Shown here: positions 26,366 through 36,583 of the stretch, piece by piece
How positions within the stretch are numbered: position 1 is the first letter of the stretch
Layout of the letters: each line of letters opens with the position of its first letter
Position numbers and translations under genes: made by a program
The notes under the pieces: generated by a model
What the model saw: only the letters and a program-made list of their open reading frames with translations
Databases searched by the model: none
What the model was told of the DNA's origin: nothing
Origin: Bradyrhizobium tropiciagri
GTDB taxonomy: Bacteria; Pseudomonadota; Alphaproteobacteria; Rhizobiales; Xanthobacteraceae
Direction: 5' to 3'
Assembly: GCF_018130505.1 (NCBI RefSeq)
Contig: NZ_JAFCKH010000019.1
Location: forward strand, 1 to 57,633
Length of the DNA: 57,633 nucleotides

Positions 26366-26495
26366 GGCCGTTGGAGCGCTCGATCCCGGAGTTCCCTACG
26401 AAAGTAGGTGGGCACCATATGTCCGGGTCCACGGACCCGGCCAGGGACAGTTCCCTAAAGGATCGATAAGGCCCCGGGGATATATGGCTCCTGAC
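26365..26495 (-). ncRNA. ssrS: Putative 6S RNA
   Basis: 6S RNA imitates an open promoter and binds RNA polymerase holoenzyme. Support is mainly synteny: the zapA-6S-5-FCL order is conserved in proteobacteria and this gap on the same strand has no gene. The minus-strand sequence folds as expected: outer stem GGAGC (26491-26487) with GCTCC (26377-26373), then ATCCCCGG with CCGGGAT, an open bubble whose 3' side holds a CCTAC-TTTC-GTAGG mini-hairpin, and a terminal hairpin CCGGGT/ACCCGG. Ends are approximate; typical alphaproteobacterial 6S is about 150-160 nt, so the true gene may extend a little either way. Confidence 0.6.
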
Positions 26496-26575
26496 GCACG
26501 ACGCAGCTTCGCTGCGGGCTAATGTAGCGACGAAGCAGTGGTTCCGCTAGCGGCACCTTGTCGTCCCGGCGAATA

Positions 26576-26959
26576 TCAACCGATCGCGATCCCGCCGCCG
26601 ACGGTCCGGTTGAGCACCTGGGTCGTACGCTCGATCCGCTCGGCGGCGGCGTTGAGCGCGGCGGAGACGGCGGTCTGGGTGGCGCGGGCACCGTCGGCGG
26701 CGGCGGTGCGCGCGCTGCGCAGCTGCTCGAGCTCCTCCTCCAGGCTGCGGATGCGCGCTGCGGAATCGAGCACCTCGTCGCAGGCGGTCAGCGCCGCCAT
26801 CACCGTCAGCCGCGCATCGCCGATCTCGCCGAATTTTCCGCGCAGCGATTCGATCCGCTGTTCGAGATTTTCCGCGAGCTTGAGCAGCCGCACCTCCTGG
26901 CCCTCCTCGCAGGCCATCCGGTACTGCCGGCCATTGATGGTGACGTTGATGTGGCTCAT
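26576..26959 (-). CDS. zapA: Cell division protein ZapA
   Basis: 127 residues. N-terminal ZapA domain (MSHINVTINGRQYRMACEEGQEVRLLKLAENLEQRI, split here in reading: strand 1-10, strand 12-18, helix 20-40) and a long coiled-coil (about 60-110). ZapA tetramers crosslink FtsZ filaments at the division ring. Its ATG overlaps the stop of the DUF4164 gene by four bases. The C-terminal tail after residue 95 (AADGARATQTAVSAALNA) is longer than in E. coli ZapA (109 residues). Confidence 0.93.
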   Translation of the reverse strand: MSHINVTINGRQYRMACEEGQEVRLLKLAENLEQRIESLRGKFGEIGDARLTVMAALTACDEVLDSAARIRSLEEELEQLRSARTAAADGARATQTAVSAALNAAAERIERTTQVLNRTVGGGIAIG

Positions 26960-27276
26960 CGCGTCTCTCCGCCCTCGAGCACGGCGCGGATGGTGCCGAT
27001 CGCCGCGTCGAGTTTTTCCACCATCTCGCGATTGGCGCGCTCGAGCTTGCGCGTCTTCACCAGCGATCCGTCGAGTTCGTCGGCCAATCTGGAGCGATCG
27101 GCGCCGAGCGCCTGGATGCGGCTCGCCAGCTCGTTCTCGTCGCGGTCGGCTTCGCGGCGCCGCTCCACCGAATTCTCCAGCGCATCGAGCGCGGCCATCA
27201 GCCGCTTGGTCGCAGCATCGATATCGGCAAGCGGTGCCTCGGTATTGGCAGACCCGTTGGCGGGACGATCACTCAT
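26956..27276 (-). CDS. DUF4164 family coiled-coil protein upstream of zapA
   Basis: About 106 residues, mostly one coiled coil (residues 20-100: ATKRLMAALDALENSVERR, DENELASRIQALGADRSRL, ELDGSLVKTRKLERANREM). Belongs by pattern and position to DUF4164, small proteins paired with zapA in Hyphomicrobiales, so a role around the division ring is likely but unproven. ATG 27276 (MSDRP) is chosen over an upstream in-frame start at 27354 because the upstream part is Pro/Gly-rich and not helical. Ribosome site is weak. Confidence 0.8.
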   Translation of the reverse strand: MSDRPANGSANTEAPLADIDAATKRLMAALDALENSVERRREADRDENELASRIQALGADRSRLADELDGSLVKTRKLERANREMVEKLDAAIGTIRAVLEGGETR

Positions 27277-27619
27277 GACACGCGGCGCGGACCCTTTCGG
27301 TATGCGGGGCGGCGCCAGGCCGGCCCTCGCTGGAAGCAAGCCGCCGCACGGCAAAACCGGCGCTTCGGCAAGCGTTTAGGGGATGAAATTTACGTGGTGA
27401 GCGAGGCAAGCGCAACGGCAGCGCAGAACTATGCACCGAACAATGAAAACAGCCCGATTCGAGCAACTTTTCCCCGTTTTGGGGCGTTTCATCGCCTTGG
27501 ACTTGAGGAATTGAGGTGCTAATCCACCCTCAACCCGTAAGGCCTTCCACGCGCGTGTCGCGGCTGCCCGCCCCGATGCGTCCCGCAATCAAGCTCCTCA
27601 TTTCAGGCGGACATTCATC
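27277..27619 (+). promoter_or_regulatory. 343-bp gap with candidate transketolase promoter
   Basis: Divergent control region between DUF4164/zapA and tkt. TTGGAC (27497-27502) and TAATCC (27520-27525) with a 17-bp spacer form a plausible housekeeping-sigma promoter 95 bp before tkt. Otherwise nothing recognised; no palindromic repeat is present, unlike most other gaps. Confidence 0.4.
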
Positions 27620-29602
27620 ATGACGCAGGTCGATCACACCCGTATGGCCAATGCGATCCGTGGCCTTGCCATGGACGCCGTCGAGAAGGCGAAATCAGGC
27701 CATCCCGGGCTGCCGATGGGCGCTGCAGACATCGCCACCGTACTGTTCACCCAATTCCTGAAATTCGACGCGGCCGATGTCGCCTGGCCCGATCGCGACC
27801 GCTTCGTGCTGTCGGCCGGCCACGGCTCGATGCTGCTCTATTCGTTGCTGTACCTCACCGGCAACAAGGACATGACGCTCGACCAGCTCAAGCATTTCCG
27901 CCAGCTCGGATCGCTGACGCCTGGACATCCGGAGAATTTCCACACCAAGGGCATCGAGACCACCACCGGTCCGCTCGGCCAGGGCATCGCGACCGCAGTC
28001 GGCATGGCGCTGGCCGAGAAGATGCTCGCCGCCGAATTCGGCAAGAAGATCGTCAACCACCACACCTACGTGCTTTGCTCCGACGGCGACCTGATGGAAG
28101 GCATCTCGCAGGAAGCGATCGCGATGGCCGGCCACTGGCGGCTGAACAAGATGATCGTGCTGTATGACGACAACGGCATCTCGATCGACGGCCCGACCTC
28201 GATCTCTGACTCGGTCGACCAGGTGAAGCGCTTCAAGTCCGCCGGCTGGGCCGCCGAGCTGATCGATGGTCACGATCCGATAGCGATTGCCGCCGCGATC
28301 ACCCGCGCGCAGAAATCCAGCAAGCCGTCGATGATCGCCTGCAAAACCACGATCGGCTACGGCGCGCCGCACAAGGCCGGCACCGCCAAGGCGCATGGCG
28401 AGGCGCTCGGCGCCGACGAGCTGAAGGCCGCCAAGGAAAATCTCGGCATCTCGCTCGAGCCGTTCTCGGTGCCCGACGACGTGCTGAACGCCTGGCGCGA
28501 GGCCGGCAGCCGCGGCGCAGCCGCGCACAAGGATTGGGACGAGCAGTTCAATCAGCTCGGCAGCCGCAAGCGCGCCGAGTTCGAGCGCCGTCTGCGCCAC
28601 GAGCGGCCGCAATCGCTGGCGAAGGCGCTGCGCGCGCACAAGAAGTCGCTGCTCGAAAATCCGCTCAACGTCGCGACGCGCAAATCATCGGAAGCCGCGA
28701 TCGAGGCGATCGCCGCGGCGATGCCGATGGAGTTCGTCGCCGGCTCCGCCGACCTGACCGGCTCCAACAACAACAAGGCGAAGTCTGCGGTGGCGTTCGC
28801 GGCCAAGACGCCGAAGGGCCGCTTCATCCATTACGGCATCCGCGAGCACGGCATGGCGGCGTGCCTCAACGGCATCTTCCTGCACGGCGGCTTCGCGCCG
28901 AACGGCGCCACCTTCCTGGTGTTCACTGACTATGCGCGCGGCGCGATGCGGCTGTCGGCGCTGATGGGCACTGGGGTCGTCTACGTCATGACCCATGACT
29001 CGATCGGCCTCGGCGAGGACGGCCCGACCCACCAGCCGGTCGAGCATCTCTCGGCGCTGCGCGCGATGCCCAACATGCGCGTGTTCCGGCCCTGCGACGC
29101 GGTCGAGACCGCCGAGTGCTGGGAACTCGCGCTCAACCGCATCGACGGTCCGACCGTGCTGGCGCTGACCCGCCAGAACCTGCCGCAGCTTCGCACCACG
29201 GCGCCGAACGACAATCCGTGCAGCCACGGCGCCTACGAGCTGGTCCCGGCGCAGGGTGACGCAAAAGTGTCATTGTTCGCCTCCGGTTCCGAAGTCGAGA
29301 TCGCGGTCGCGGCGCAGAAGCAGCTCGCCGAACGCGGCATCGCGACGCGGGTGGTCTCGGTGCCGTCGCTGGAATTGCTGCTGCAACAGCCTGCCGAGCG
29401 GCAAAACGCCATTATCGGCAAGGCCCCGGTCAAGATCGCGATCGAGGCCGCGGTGCGCTGGGGCTGGGATGCCGTGATCGGTCACGACGGCGAGTTCATC
29501 GGCATGCACGGCTTCGGCGCCAGCGCCCCGGCCAAGGACCTTTTCAAGCACTTCGGCATTACTGCCGAGGCCGTGGTCGACGCCGCGCTGAAACGCGTCT
29601 GA
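27620..29602 (+). CDS. tkt: Transketolase
   Basis: 660 residues, standard length. Thiamine-diphosphate enzyme moving two-carbon units between sugar phosphates (pentose phosphate and Calvin cycles). N-terminal TKT signature [20 protein letters not shown] with [11 protein letters not shown]; ThDP/Mg loop [13 protein letters not shown]-type (here [11 protein letters not shown]); pyrimidine domain with [12 protein letters not shown] and the GIREHGMA catalytic Glu motif; C-terminal domain from about 540. First gene of the tkt-gap-pgk-fba series, in the cbb-like order, but no RuBisCO genes are near, so central carbon metabolism is the likely role. Confidence 0.96.
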   Translation: MTQVDHTRMANAIRGLAMDAVEKAKSGHPGLPMGAADIATVLFTQFLKFDAADVAWPDRDRFVLSAGHGSMLLYSLLYLTGNKDMTLDQLKHFRQLGSLTPGHPENFHTKGIETTTGPLGQGIATAVGMALAEKMLAAEFGKKIVNHHTYVLCSDGDLMEGISQEAIAMAGHWRLNKMIVLYDDNGISIDGPTSISDSVDQVKRFKSAGWAAELIDGHDPIAIAAAITRAQKSSKPSMIACKTTIGYGAPHKAGTAKAHGEALGADELKAAKENLGISLEPFSVPDDVLNAWREAGSRGAAAHKDWDEQFNQLGSRKRAEFERRLRHERPQSLAKALRAHKKSLLENPLNVATRKSSEAAIEAIAAAMPMEFVAGSADLTGSNNNKAKSAVAFAAKTPKGRFIHYGIREHGMAACLNGIFLHGGFAPNGATFLVFTDYARGAMRLSALMGTGVVYVMTHDSIGLGEDGPTHQPVEHLSALRAMPNMRVFRPCDAVETAECWELALNRIDGPTVLALTRQNLPQLRTTAPNDNPCSHGAYELVPAQGDAKVSLFASGSEVEIAVAAQKQLAERGIATRVVSVPSLELLLQQPAERQNAIIGKAPVKIAIEAAVRWGWDAVIGHDGEFIGMHGFGASAPAKDLFKHFGITAEAVVDAALKRV

Positions 29603-29629
29603 CGCCGGCCAGAAACCTGCTGGCCAAGG

Positions 29630-29658
29630 TTGAGCTTGTCACGAAAAAAGGTTACCTA
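29630..29658 (+). promoter_or_regulatory. Candidate promoter of gap
   Basis: TTGAGC (29630-29635) and TACCTA (29653-29658) with a 17-bp spacer, 108 bp before the gap start. A GGCCAG/CTGGCC hairpin (29607-29625) just upstream could end tkt transcripts partially. Weak single-site prediction. Confidence 0.3.
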
Positions 29659-29765
29659 AGCTCCATCTTTTCCGTCCGCGCCCGGCCGAACCGGGCGTTC
29701 CGCCGCAAAAACCTCGTGGGACAGCCTCCCGCGGGGCTGGCACCAGCATTAGAGGAGAGAAGAGC

Positions 29766-30773
<1,008 letters not shown>

Positions 30774-30788
30774 AGCTCGATATCCGCG

Positions 30789-30811
30789 ATGCCCGGCCCA
30801 GTGCCGGGCAT
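30789..30811 (+). terminator. Stem-loop after gap
   Basis: ATGCCCGGC (30789-30797), loop CCAGT, GCCGGGCAT (30803-30811), then TCTCGTCTTG, starting 16 bases after the gap stop. Perfect 9-bp stem with only a weak T-rich tail; partial terminator or mRNA-stabilising hairpin. Confidence 0.5.
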
Positions 30812-30827
30812 TCTCGTCTTGTGCCCC

Positions 30828-30908
30828 GTCATTCCGGGATGGTCCGAAGGACCAGACCCGGAATCTCGAGATTCCGGGTTCGATGCTGACGCATCGCCCC
30901 GGAATGAC
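30828..30908. repeat. Inverted repeat GTCATTCCGGG...CCCCGGAATGAC
   Basis: Outer arms GTCATTCCGGGATGG and CCCCGGAATGAC, with an inner CCCGGAATCTCGAGATTCCGGG perfect palindrome split at CTCGAG. Occupies most of the gap between gap and pgk. Confidence 0.75.
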
Positions 30909-30930
30909 CGCTCAGAATTCGGGTTGACCC

Positions 30931-32127
30931 ATGACAAAATCATTCCGCACCCTCGACGACGTCGACGTGAAGGGCAAGCGCGTGCTGCTGCGCGTCGACC
31001 TCAACGTTCCCATGGAAAATGGCCGCGTCACCGACGCCACACGGCTCGAGCGCGTGGCCCCCACCATCAAGGAAATCTCCGACAAGGGCGGCAAGGTGAT
31101 CCTGCTCGCCCATTTCGGCCGGCCCAAGGGCCGCGATCCCAAGGAGTCGCTCAAGCCGGTCGCCGAAGAGCTGGCCAAGGTGATCAAGCGCCCGGTCGCC
31201 TTCGCCGACGACTGCATCGGCGACGTCGCGGCCAAGGCGGTCGGCGCCATGAAGGATGGCGACATCCTCTGCCTGGAAAACACCCGCTTCCACAAGGAAG
31301 AAGAGAAGAACGACGCCGGCTTCGTCGCTGAGCTGGCCAAGCTCGGCGACATCTGGGTCAACGACGCCTTCTCCGCCGCGCACCGCGCCCACGCCACCAC
31401 CGAGGGCCTCGGCCACAAGCTGCCGGCCTATGCCGGCCGCACCATGCAGGCCGAGCTCGACGCGCTCGGCAAGGCGCTGGACGCGCCGACCAAGCCGGTG
31501 ATCGCGATCGTCGGCGGCGCCAAGGTGTCGACCAAGATCGACCTTCTGGAGAATCTCGTCAGCAAGGTCGATGCGCTGGTGATCGGCGGCGGCATGGCCA
31601 ACACCTTCCTGCACGCGCAGGGCATCGCGATCGGCAAGTCGCTGGCCGAGAAGGATCTCGCGGCCACCGCGCTGCGCATCCTGGAAAAGGCCAATGCCGC
31701 GAACTGCGCGATCATCCTGCCGGTCGACGCCGTCGTCGCCAACCAATTCGCGGCCAATGCGCCCTCGCATGCCTACGGCCTCGACGCGATCCCGGCCGAC
31801 GGCATGATCCTCGACGTCGGCCCGCAATCGATCGCGCGCATCCACTCCGCGATCGACGATGCGGCGACGCTGGTCTGGAACGGGCCGCTCGGCGCCTTCG
31901 AGTTGACGCCGTTCGACCGCGGCACCGTCGTGTCGGCCAAGCACGCCGCCGAGCGCACCAAGGCCAGGAAGCTGACTTCGGTTGCCGGCGGCGGCGACAC
32001 CGTGGCAGCGCTGAACCAGGCCGGTGTCGGCGGTGAGTTTACCTACGTCTCGACCGCGGGCGGCGCGTTTCTTGAATGGATGGAAGGCAAGCCGCTACCC
32101 GGCGTCGAAGTTCTGAAGCGGGGCTGA
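30931..32127 (+). CDS. pgk: Phosphoglycerate kinase
   Basis: 398 residues, normal length. Signature [20 protein letters not shown] at 14-33, [10 protein letters not shown] near 56, nucleotide loop [12 protein letters not shown] near 190, GGGMANTF near 214 and the C-terminal [12 protein letters not shown] near 350. Interconverts 1,3-bisphosphoglycerate and 3-phosphoglycerate with ADP/ATP. 45 bp before the class II aldolase gene, so these two are probably one transcript. Confidence 0.97.
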   Translation: MTKSFRTLDDVDVKGKRVLLRVDLNVPMENGRVTDATRLERVAPTIKEISDKGGKVILLAHFGRPKGRDPKESLKPVAEELAKVIKRPVAFADDCIGDVAAKAVGAMKDGDILCLENTRFHKEEEKNDAGFVAELAKLGDIWVNDAFSAAHRAHATTEGLGHKLPAYAGRTMQAELDALGKALDAPTKPVIAIVGGAKVSTKIDLLENLVSKVDALVIGGGMANTFLHAQGIAIGKSLAEKDLAATALRILEKANAANCAIILPVDAVVANQFAANAPSHAYGLDAIPADGMILDVGPQSIARIHSAIDDAATLVWNGPLGAFELTPFDRGTVVSAKHAAERTKARKLTSVAGGGDTVAALNQAGVGGEFTYVSTAGGAFLEWMEGKPLPGVEVLKRG

Positions 32128-32172
32128 TTGATCGCATCGCGCGAGAGCGCTGCAAATACAGGGAGAAACTGA

Positions 32173-33240
32173 ATGGCTCGCATTACGTTGCGGCAACTGC
32201 TCGACCACGCGGCCGAGCACGATTACGGCGTACCTGCCTTCAACATCAACAACATGGAGCAGGCGCTGTCGATCATGGCCGCCGCCTCCGAGGTCGATGC
32301 CCCCGTCATCATCCAGGCCTCGCGCGGCGCGCGCTCCTACGCCAATGACGTCATGCTCAAGCACATGATGGATGCCGTCACCGAAATCTATCCGCAGATC
32401 CCGGTCTGCGTGCATCTCGACCACGGCAACGAACCCGCCACCTGCATGACCGCGATCCAGTCCGGCTTCACCTCGGTCATGATGGACGGCTCGCTGAAGG
32501 CCGACGGCAAGACCCCCGGCGACTGGGACTACAATGTCGGCGTCACCAGGACCGTCACCACCATGGCGCATCTCGGCGGCATCTCGGTCGAGGGCGAGCT
32601 CGGCGTGCTCGGCTCGCTCGAGACCGGCATGGGCGACAAGGAAGACGGCCACGGCGCCGAGGGCAAGCTGTCGCATGACCAGCTGTTGACCAATCCCGAC
32701 GAGGCCGTGAAGTTCGTCCAGGAAACCAAGGTCGACGCGTTGGCGATCGCGATGGGCACCTCGCACGGCGCCTACAAGTTCACCCGCAAGCCGGACGGCG
32801 ACATCCTCGCCATGAACGTGATCGAGGAGATCCACCGCAAGCTGCCGAACACGCATCTGGTGATGCACGGCTCGTCGTCGGTGCCGCAGGACCTGCAGGA
32901 CATCATCAACGCCAATGGCGGCAAGATGAAGCCGACCTGGGGCGTGCCGGTTGCCGAGATCCAGCGCGGCATCAAGAACGGCGTGCGCAAGATCAACATC
33001 GACACCGACAACCGGATGGCGATGACCGGCCAGATCCGCAAAGTGCTGAAGGACAATCCGGAAGAGTTCGATCCGCGCAAGTACCTGAAGCCGGCGATGG
33101 AGGCGATGACCAGGCTGTGCAAGCTGCGCCTGCAGGAATTCAACACCGCGGGCCAGGCCAGCAAGATCAAGAAGGTGCTGACCACCTCCGAGATGGCCAA
33201 GCGCTACGCCGCAGGCGAACTCAATCCCAAGGTCGCCTGA
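32173..33240 (+). CDS. fba: Class II fructose-bisphosphate aldolase
   Basis: 355 residues, zinc-dependent aldolase. Metal-site motifs: [14 protein letters not shown] (first His near 83), TSVMMDGS near 107, GELGVLG near 140, the second and third His around HGAYKF and [10 protein letters not shown]. The long length and this motif set are of the Calvin-cycle subtype (CbbA-like) found in Bradyrhizobium. Splits fructose 1,6-bisphosphate (and sedoheptulose bisphosphate in CbbA). AGGGAGA ten bases before ATG. A class I aldolase follows 270 bp downstream. Confidence 0.96.
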   Translation: MARITLRQLLDHAAEHDYGVPAFNINNMEQALSIMAAASEVDAPVIIQASRGARSYANDVMLKHMMDAVTEIYPQIPVCVHLDHGNEPATCMTAIQSGFTSVMMDGSLKADGKTPGDWDYNVGVTRTVTTMAHLGGISVEGELGVLGSLETGMGDKEDGHGAEGKLSHDQLLTNPDEAVKFVQETKVDALAIAMGTSHGAYKFTRKPDGDILAMNVIEEIHRKLPNTHLVMHGSSSVPQDLQDIINANGGKMKPTWGVPVAEIQRGIKNGVRKINIDTDNRMAMTGQIRKVLKDNPEEFDPRKYLKPAMEAMTRLCKLRLQEFNTAGQASKIKKVLTTSEMAKRYAAGELNPKVA

Positions 33241-33245
33241 TCGAT

Positions 33246-33394
33246 CCCTCCCTCTCCCCGCCCTTCGCGGGGAGAGGGTCGGGGTGAGGGGCCGCCTCCG
33301 CATTCACGGGTGCCGGACGGACTCACGGAGAGTCCCCCTCACCCGGATCGCATCTCCGATGCGATCCGGCCGCTCCCCGCAAGCGGGGCGAGGT
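33246..33394. repeat. Nested CTCTCCCCGC inverted repeats
   Basis: CTCTCCCCGC-CCTTC-GCGGGGAGAG at the left, a GATCGCATC/GATGCGATC stem in the right half and CCCCGC-AAG-CGGGG at its end. About 150 bp, immediately after the class II aldolase stop; it may also end that transcript. Related stems occur at 48186 and 50575. Confidence 0.75.
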
Positions 33395-33509
33395 GAATAG
33401 AATAACCAAACCCACTCACGATCCCGGCCGCGACGAACGTTTTCTAGGCAATTGCCCGAGAACCGCCTATTTTGGCTCGCAAAGGCAATGCGCACTGGAG
33501 GACGCCCCG

Positions 33510-34550
33510 ATGAACCTCGCTGACCTCAACAAGATTGCCCTCGCCATGGTCACTCCGGGCAAAGGCATCCTCGCCGCCGACGAATCCTCCGGTACCATCA
33601 AGAAGCGCTTCGACGCCATCAACGTCGATTCGACCGAGGACAATCGCCGCGACTACCGCGAGATGCTGTTCCGCTCGCAGGAGGCGATGAGCAAGTACAT
33701 CTCCGGCGTGATCCTCTATGACGAGACGATCTGGCAGAACGCCAAGGACGGCACGCCGCTGGTCAAGCTGATCGAGCAGGCCGGCGTCGTCCCCGGCATC
33801 AAGGTCGACGAAGGCACCCAGCCGCTGCCGAACTGCCCCGGCGAACTCGTCACCGTCGGCCTCGACAAGCTCGCCGAGCGGCTGAAGAAATATTACGAGC
33901 GCGGTGCGCGCTTTGCGAAATGGCGCGCGGTGATCGATATCGGCTCGGGTGCCGGCAGCCGCGGCGTGCCGACCATGACCGCGATCCGCGTCAACGCGCA
34001 CGCGCTGGCGCGCTACGCTGCGCTCTGTCAAGCGGCGCAGATCGTGCCGATCGTCGAGCCCGAGGTGCTGATGGACGGCGATCATGACATCGACCGCTGC
34101 TACGAGGTGACGCAGCGGGTGTTGAACCGGACCTTCCAGGAATTGCGGGTGCAGCGCGTCGCGCTGGAAGGCATGATCCTGAAGCCGAACATGGCCGTCT
34201 CGGGCAAGAAGTGCCCCAAGCAGGCCTCGGTCCAGGAAGTCGCCGAGAAGACCGTCCGCCTGCTCAAGAGCTGCGTGCCGGCCGCGGTCCCCGGCATCGC
34301 CTTCCTCTCCGGTGGCCAGAGCGACGAAGAAGCCACCGCGCATCTCGACGCCATGAACAAGATCGGCAATTTGCCCTGGAAGCTGACCTTCTCCTACGGC
34401 CGCGCGCTGCAGGCGGCGCCGCAGAAGGCATGGTCGGGCAAGGCCGACAACGTGCCCGCGGGCCAGCGCGCGTTCTCGCATCGCGCCAAGATGAACAGCC
34501 TCGCGAGCACCGGCCACTGGGACGCCGCGCTCGAGAAACAGGCGGCATAA
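33510..34550 (+). CDS. Class I fructose-bisphosphate aldolase
   Basis: 346 residues, Schiff-base aldolase of the vertebrate-like type: KGILAADESSGTIKKRF near 18, EVLMDGDHDIDRCYEV near 190, and EGMILKPNMAVSGKKC near 225 with the Schiff-base Lys, then GIAFLSGGQSDEEAT near 268. Start at 33510 has GGAGG eight bases upstream; an in-frame earlier start (33393) would read through the repeat region. Metal-independent counterpart of the class II enzyme next to it. The end touches the following gene (TAA then TTG). Confidence 0.95.
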   Translation: MNLADLNKIALAMVTPGKGILAADESSGTIKKRFDAINVDSTEDNRRDYREMLFRSQEAMSKYISGVILYDETIWQNAKDGTPLVKLIEQAGVVPGIKVDEGTQPLPNCPGELVTVGLDKLAERLKKYYERGARFAKWRAVIDIGSGAGSRGVPTMTAIRVNAHALARYAALCQAAQIVPIVEPEVLMDGDHDIDRCYEVTQRVLNRTFQELRVQRVALEGMILKPNMAVSGKKCPKQASVQEVAEKTVRLLKSCVPAAVPGIAFLSGGQSDEEATAHLDAMNKIGNLPWKLTFSYGRALQAAPQKAWSGKADNVPAGQRAFSHRAKMNSLASTGHWDAALEKQAA

Positions 34551-35228
34551 TTGGCCACCAAGCCCGTTCCGCCGCGGCCGGCGCCGCGCCTCTATCTTGC
34601 GACACCGCTGGTCGAGGAGCCCGCACAACTTGCGGCCGCGCTTCCAGAGCTGCTCGCCGCGGCCGACGTCGCCGCGGTGTTGGTACGGCTCGTCGAGACC
34701 GACCAGCGCACCATGACCTCGCGCGTCAAGGCGCTGGTGCCCGCGGTTCAGAATGCGGGCGCGGCGCTGTTGATCGACGGCCACCCCGATATCGTGGCCC
34801 GCGCCGGCGCCGACGGCGCGCATCTGACCGGCCTTGCCGCGATGGAAGACGCCATGCCCTCGCTGAAGCCGGACCGCATCGCCGGTGTCGGCGGGCTCGC
34901 GACGCGCCACGATTCCATGGCGGCGGGCGAGGCCGGTGCCGACTATGTGCTGTTCGGCGAGCCCGATCCCAAGGGACAGCGGCCTTCGGTCGAGGCGATC
35001 GCCGAGCGGCTCGGATGGTGGGACGAATTGTTCGAGCCGCCCTGTGTCGGCTTCGCCGCCTCGCGCGAGGAGGCCGAGGCATTCGCAGCCGCGGGCGCGG
35101 ATTTCGTCCTGGTCGGAGACTTCATCTGGGCCGATCCGCGCGGCGCCAGGGCGGCGCTGGTCGAGATCGGCGAGACGATCGCGCAAGCGCATGCCGGCAC
35201 GTTCGGAACGGCCAAGACTGAGGGATGA
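34551..35228 (+). CDS. ThiE-like (thiamine phosphate synthase family) protein
   Basis: 225 residues of the TMP synthase/TenI TIM-barrel family. Recognisable: LYLATPL, LLIDGHPDIVARAGADGAHLTGLAAM (equivalent of the pyrimidine-site region), DRIAGVGGLATRHDSMAAGEAGADYVLFGE and the phosphate-site-like end AAAGADFVLVGDFIWADP. The normal VHLGQ.D and GVS.H motifs are altered, so TMP synthase activity is uncertain. Start is taken as TTG right after the aldolase stop; no ATG is nearby. Lies between the class I aldolase and a Sel1 protein, 7 bp from the latter, a conserved arrangement in Bradyrhizobium as far as I recall. Confidence 0.75.
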   Translation: MATKPVPPRPAPRLYLATPLVEEPAQLAAALPELLAAADVAAVLVRLVETDQRTMTSRVKALVPAVQNAGAALLIDGHPDIVARAGADGAHLTGLAAMEDAMPSLKPDRIAGVGGLATRHDSMAAGEAGADYVLFGEPDPKGQRPSVEAIAERLGWWDELFEPPCVGFAASREEAEAFAAAGADFVLVGDFIWADPRGARAALVEIGETIAQAHAGTFGTAKTEG

Positions 35229-35235
35229 CGCCGGA

Positions 35236-36345
35236 ATGAAGCGCCTGCGTCCGATAAGTGTTGCGCTCGGCTGCACGATGCTGGCGAGCGGCGCGATGGC
35301 GCAGCTCTCGATCACGCCACCGGCCCAGACGCCGCCGGCGAAGAAGGAGGCGCCGAAGGAGAGCAAGCCGCAGGAGAACAAGTCGCAGGAGAGCAAGCCG
35401 AAGGTGCATTCGCCGGTCGCCAAGAAGCCCGCGCCGAAGCCGGCCGCCGCGGCAACGCCCACCCCGACGCCATCGCCGACGCCGACCCAGGCCGTCGACG
35501 ACCCCAATGTCGACCTCGTCTACGGCGCCTATCAGCGCGGCATGTACAAGACGGCGTTCGACCTCGCCACCGCGCGCGCGCAGAACAATAACGATCCCAA
35601 GGCAATGACGATGCTGGGCGAGCTCTATGCCAACGGGCTCGGCGTCAAGCGCGACTACGTCAAGGCCGACGCCTGGTACAAGCGCGCCGTCGACGGCGGC
35701 GACCGCGAGGCGATGTTCGCGCTCGCCATGATGAAGATCGCCGGCCGCGGCGGCCCGGTCGACAAGGACGCCGCGGTCAAGCTGCTGGCCTCGTCGGCCA
35801 AGCTCGGCGAGCCCAAGGCGGCCTATAATCTTGCGCTGCTGTATCTCGACGGCCAGACCCTGCCGCAGGACCTCAGGCGCTCCGCCGAGCTGTTGCGCAT
35901 GGCCGCCGACGCCGGCAGTCCCGAGGCGCAATACGCGCTCGCGACCTTCTACAAGGAAGGCACCGGGGTGCCCAAGGACCTCGAAAAGGCGGTTCGGCTG
36001 CTGCAGGCCGCCTCGCTGGCCGACAATGTCGATGCCGAGGTCGAATATGCCATCGCGCTCTACAACGGCACCGGCACGCCGCGGAACATCCCCGCCGCTG
36101 TGGCGATGCTGCGCAAGGCGGCGCGGCAGAACAGCGCGATCGCGCAAAACCGCCTCGCCCACGTGCTGGCGACCGGCCAGGGCGCGCCGGTCGACAAGGT
36201 CGAGGCCCTGAAATGGCACCTCGTGGCCAAAAGCGGCGGCAAGGGCGACCCGGATCTGGACGATATCCTCGCCGATATGAGCCCGGACGATCGCGCCAAG
36301 GCCGAGGCAGCCGCCCGGAAATGGATCGGCCGCAACGCCAAATGA
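35236..36345 (+). CDS. Exported Sel1-repeat (TPR-like) protein
   Basis: 369 residues. Signal peptide 1-23 (MKRLRPISVALGCTMLASGAMA), a low-complexity Lys/Pro/Ala linker (about 28-88, repeats of ESKPQENK and PTPTPSPTP), then five or six Sel1 repeats (about 95-345) such as AMTMLGELYANGLGVKRDYVKADAWYK, AAYNLALLYLDGQ, AQYALATFYKEGTGVPKDLEKAVRLL. Sel1 repeats are protein-binding scaffolds, often periplasmic. Gene start chosen by the signal peptide; a much earlier in-frame start would run through the ThiE gene. Probably co-transcribed with it. Confidence 0.9.
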   Translation: MKRLRPISVALGCTMLASGAMAQLSITPPAQTPPAKKEAPKESKPQENKSQESKPKVHSPVAKKPAPKPAAAATPTPTPSPTPTQAVDDPNVDLVYGAYQRGMYKTAFDLATARAQNNNDPKAMTMLGELYANGLGVKRDYVKADAWYKRAVDGGDREAMFALAMMKIAGRGGPVDKDAAVKLLASSAKLGEPKAAYNLALLYLDGQTLPQDLRRSAELLRMAADAGSPEAQYALATFYKEGTGVPKDLEKAVRLLQAASLADNVDAEVEYAIALYNGTGTPRNIPAAVAMLRKAARQNSAIAQNRLAHVLATGQGAPVDKVEALKWHLVAKSGGKGDPDLDDILADMSPDDRAKAEAAARKWIGRNAK

Positions 36346-36419
36346 CGCCTTGACGGCGCCTCCTTCAGAGGGCACCCAGTCCCGGAAACCTCGGACAGCC
36401 TCGACGCTCTCTTTTCGCC

Positions 36420-36521
36420 CGTCATCCTGAGGTGCGAGCGGAGCGAGCCTCGAAGGATGCACGGCCCCGGACCGGGCCGTCGATCCTTCGAGACGCGCGT
36501 GCCGCGCTCCTCAGGATGACG
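36420..36521. repeat. Family B inverted repeat (CGTCATCCTGAGG), copy 1
   Basis: CGTCATCCTGAGGTGCGAGC at the left and CTCCTCAGGATGACG at the right; inner CTTCGAGG-type copies (CCTCGAAGGATG ... GATCCTTCGAG). About 102 bp between the Sel1 gene and the phosphatase gene. Second copy at 51752-51853. Confidence 0.85.
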
Positions 36522-36583
36522 GGTGCACACCTCCTGCGCTGCCTGACCCACTTCCAACGTTCCAGAGTCACAAGCTTCCCATC

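Noticed and set aside
26455-26691. Minus-strand open frame over the zapA end and the 6S region
   Set aside because: It overlaps zapA in another frame and reads through structured RNA; Pro/Ser/Arg composition is that of a shadow frame.
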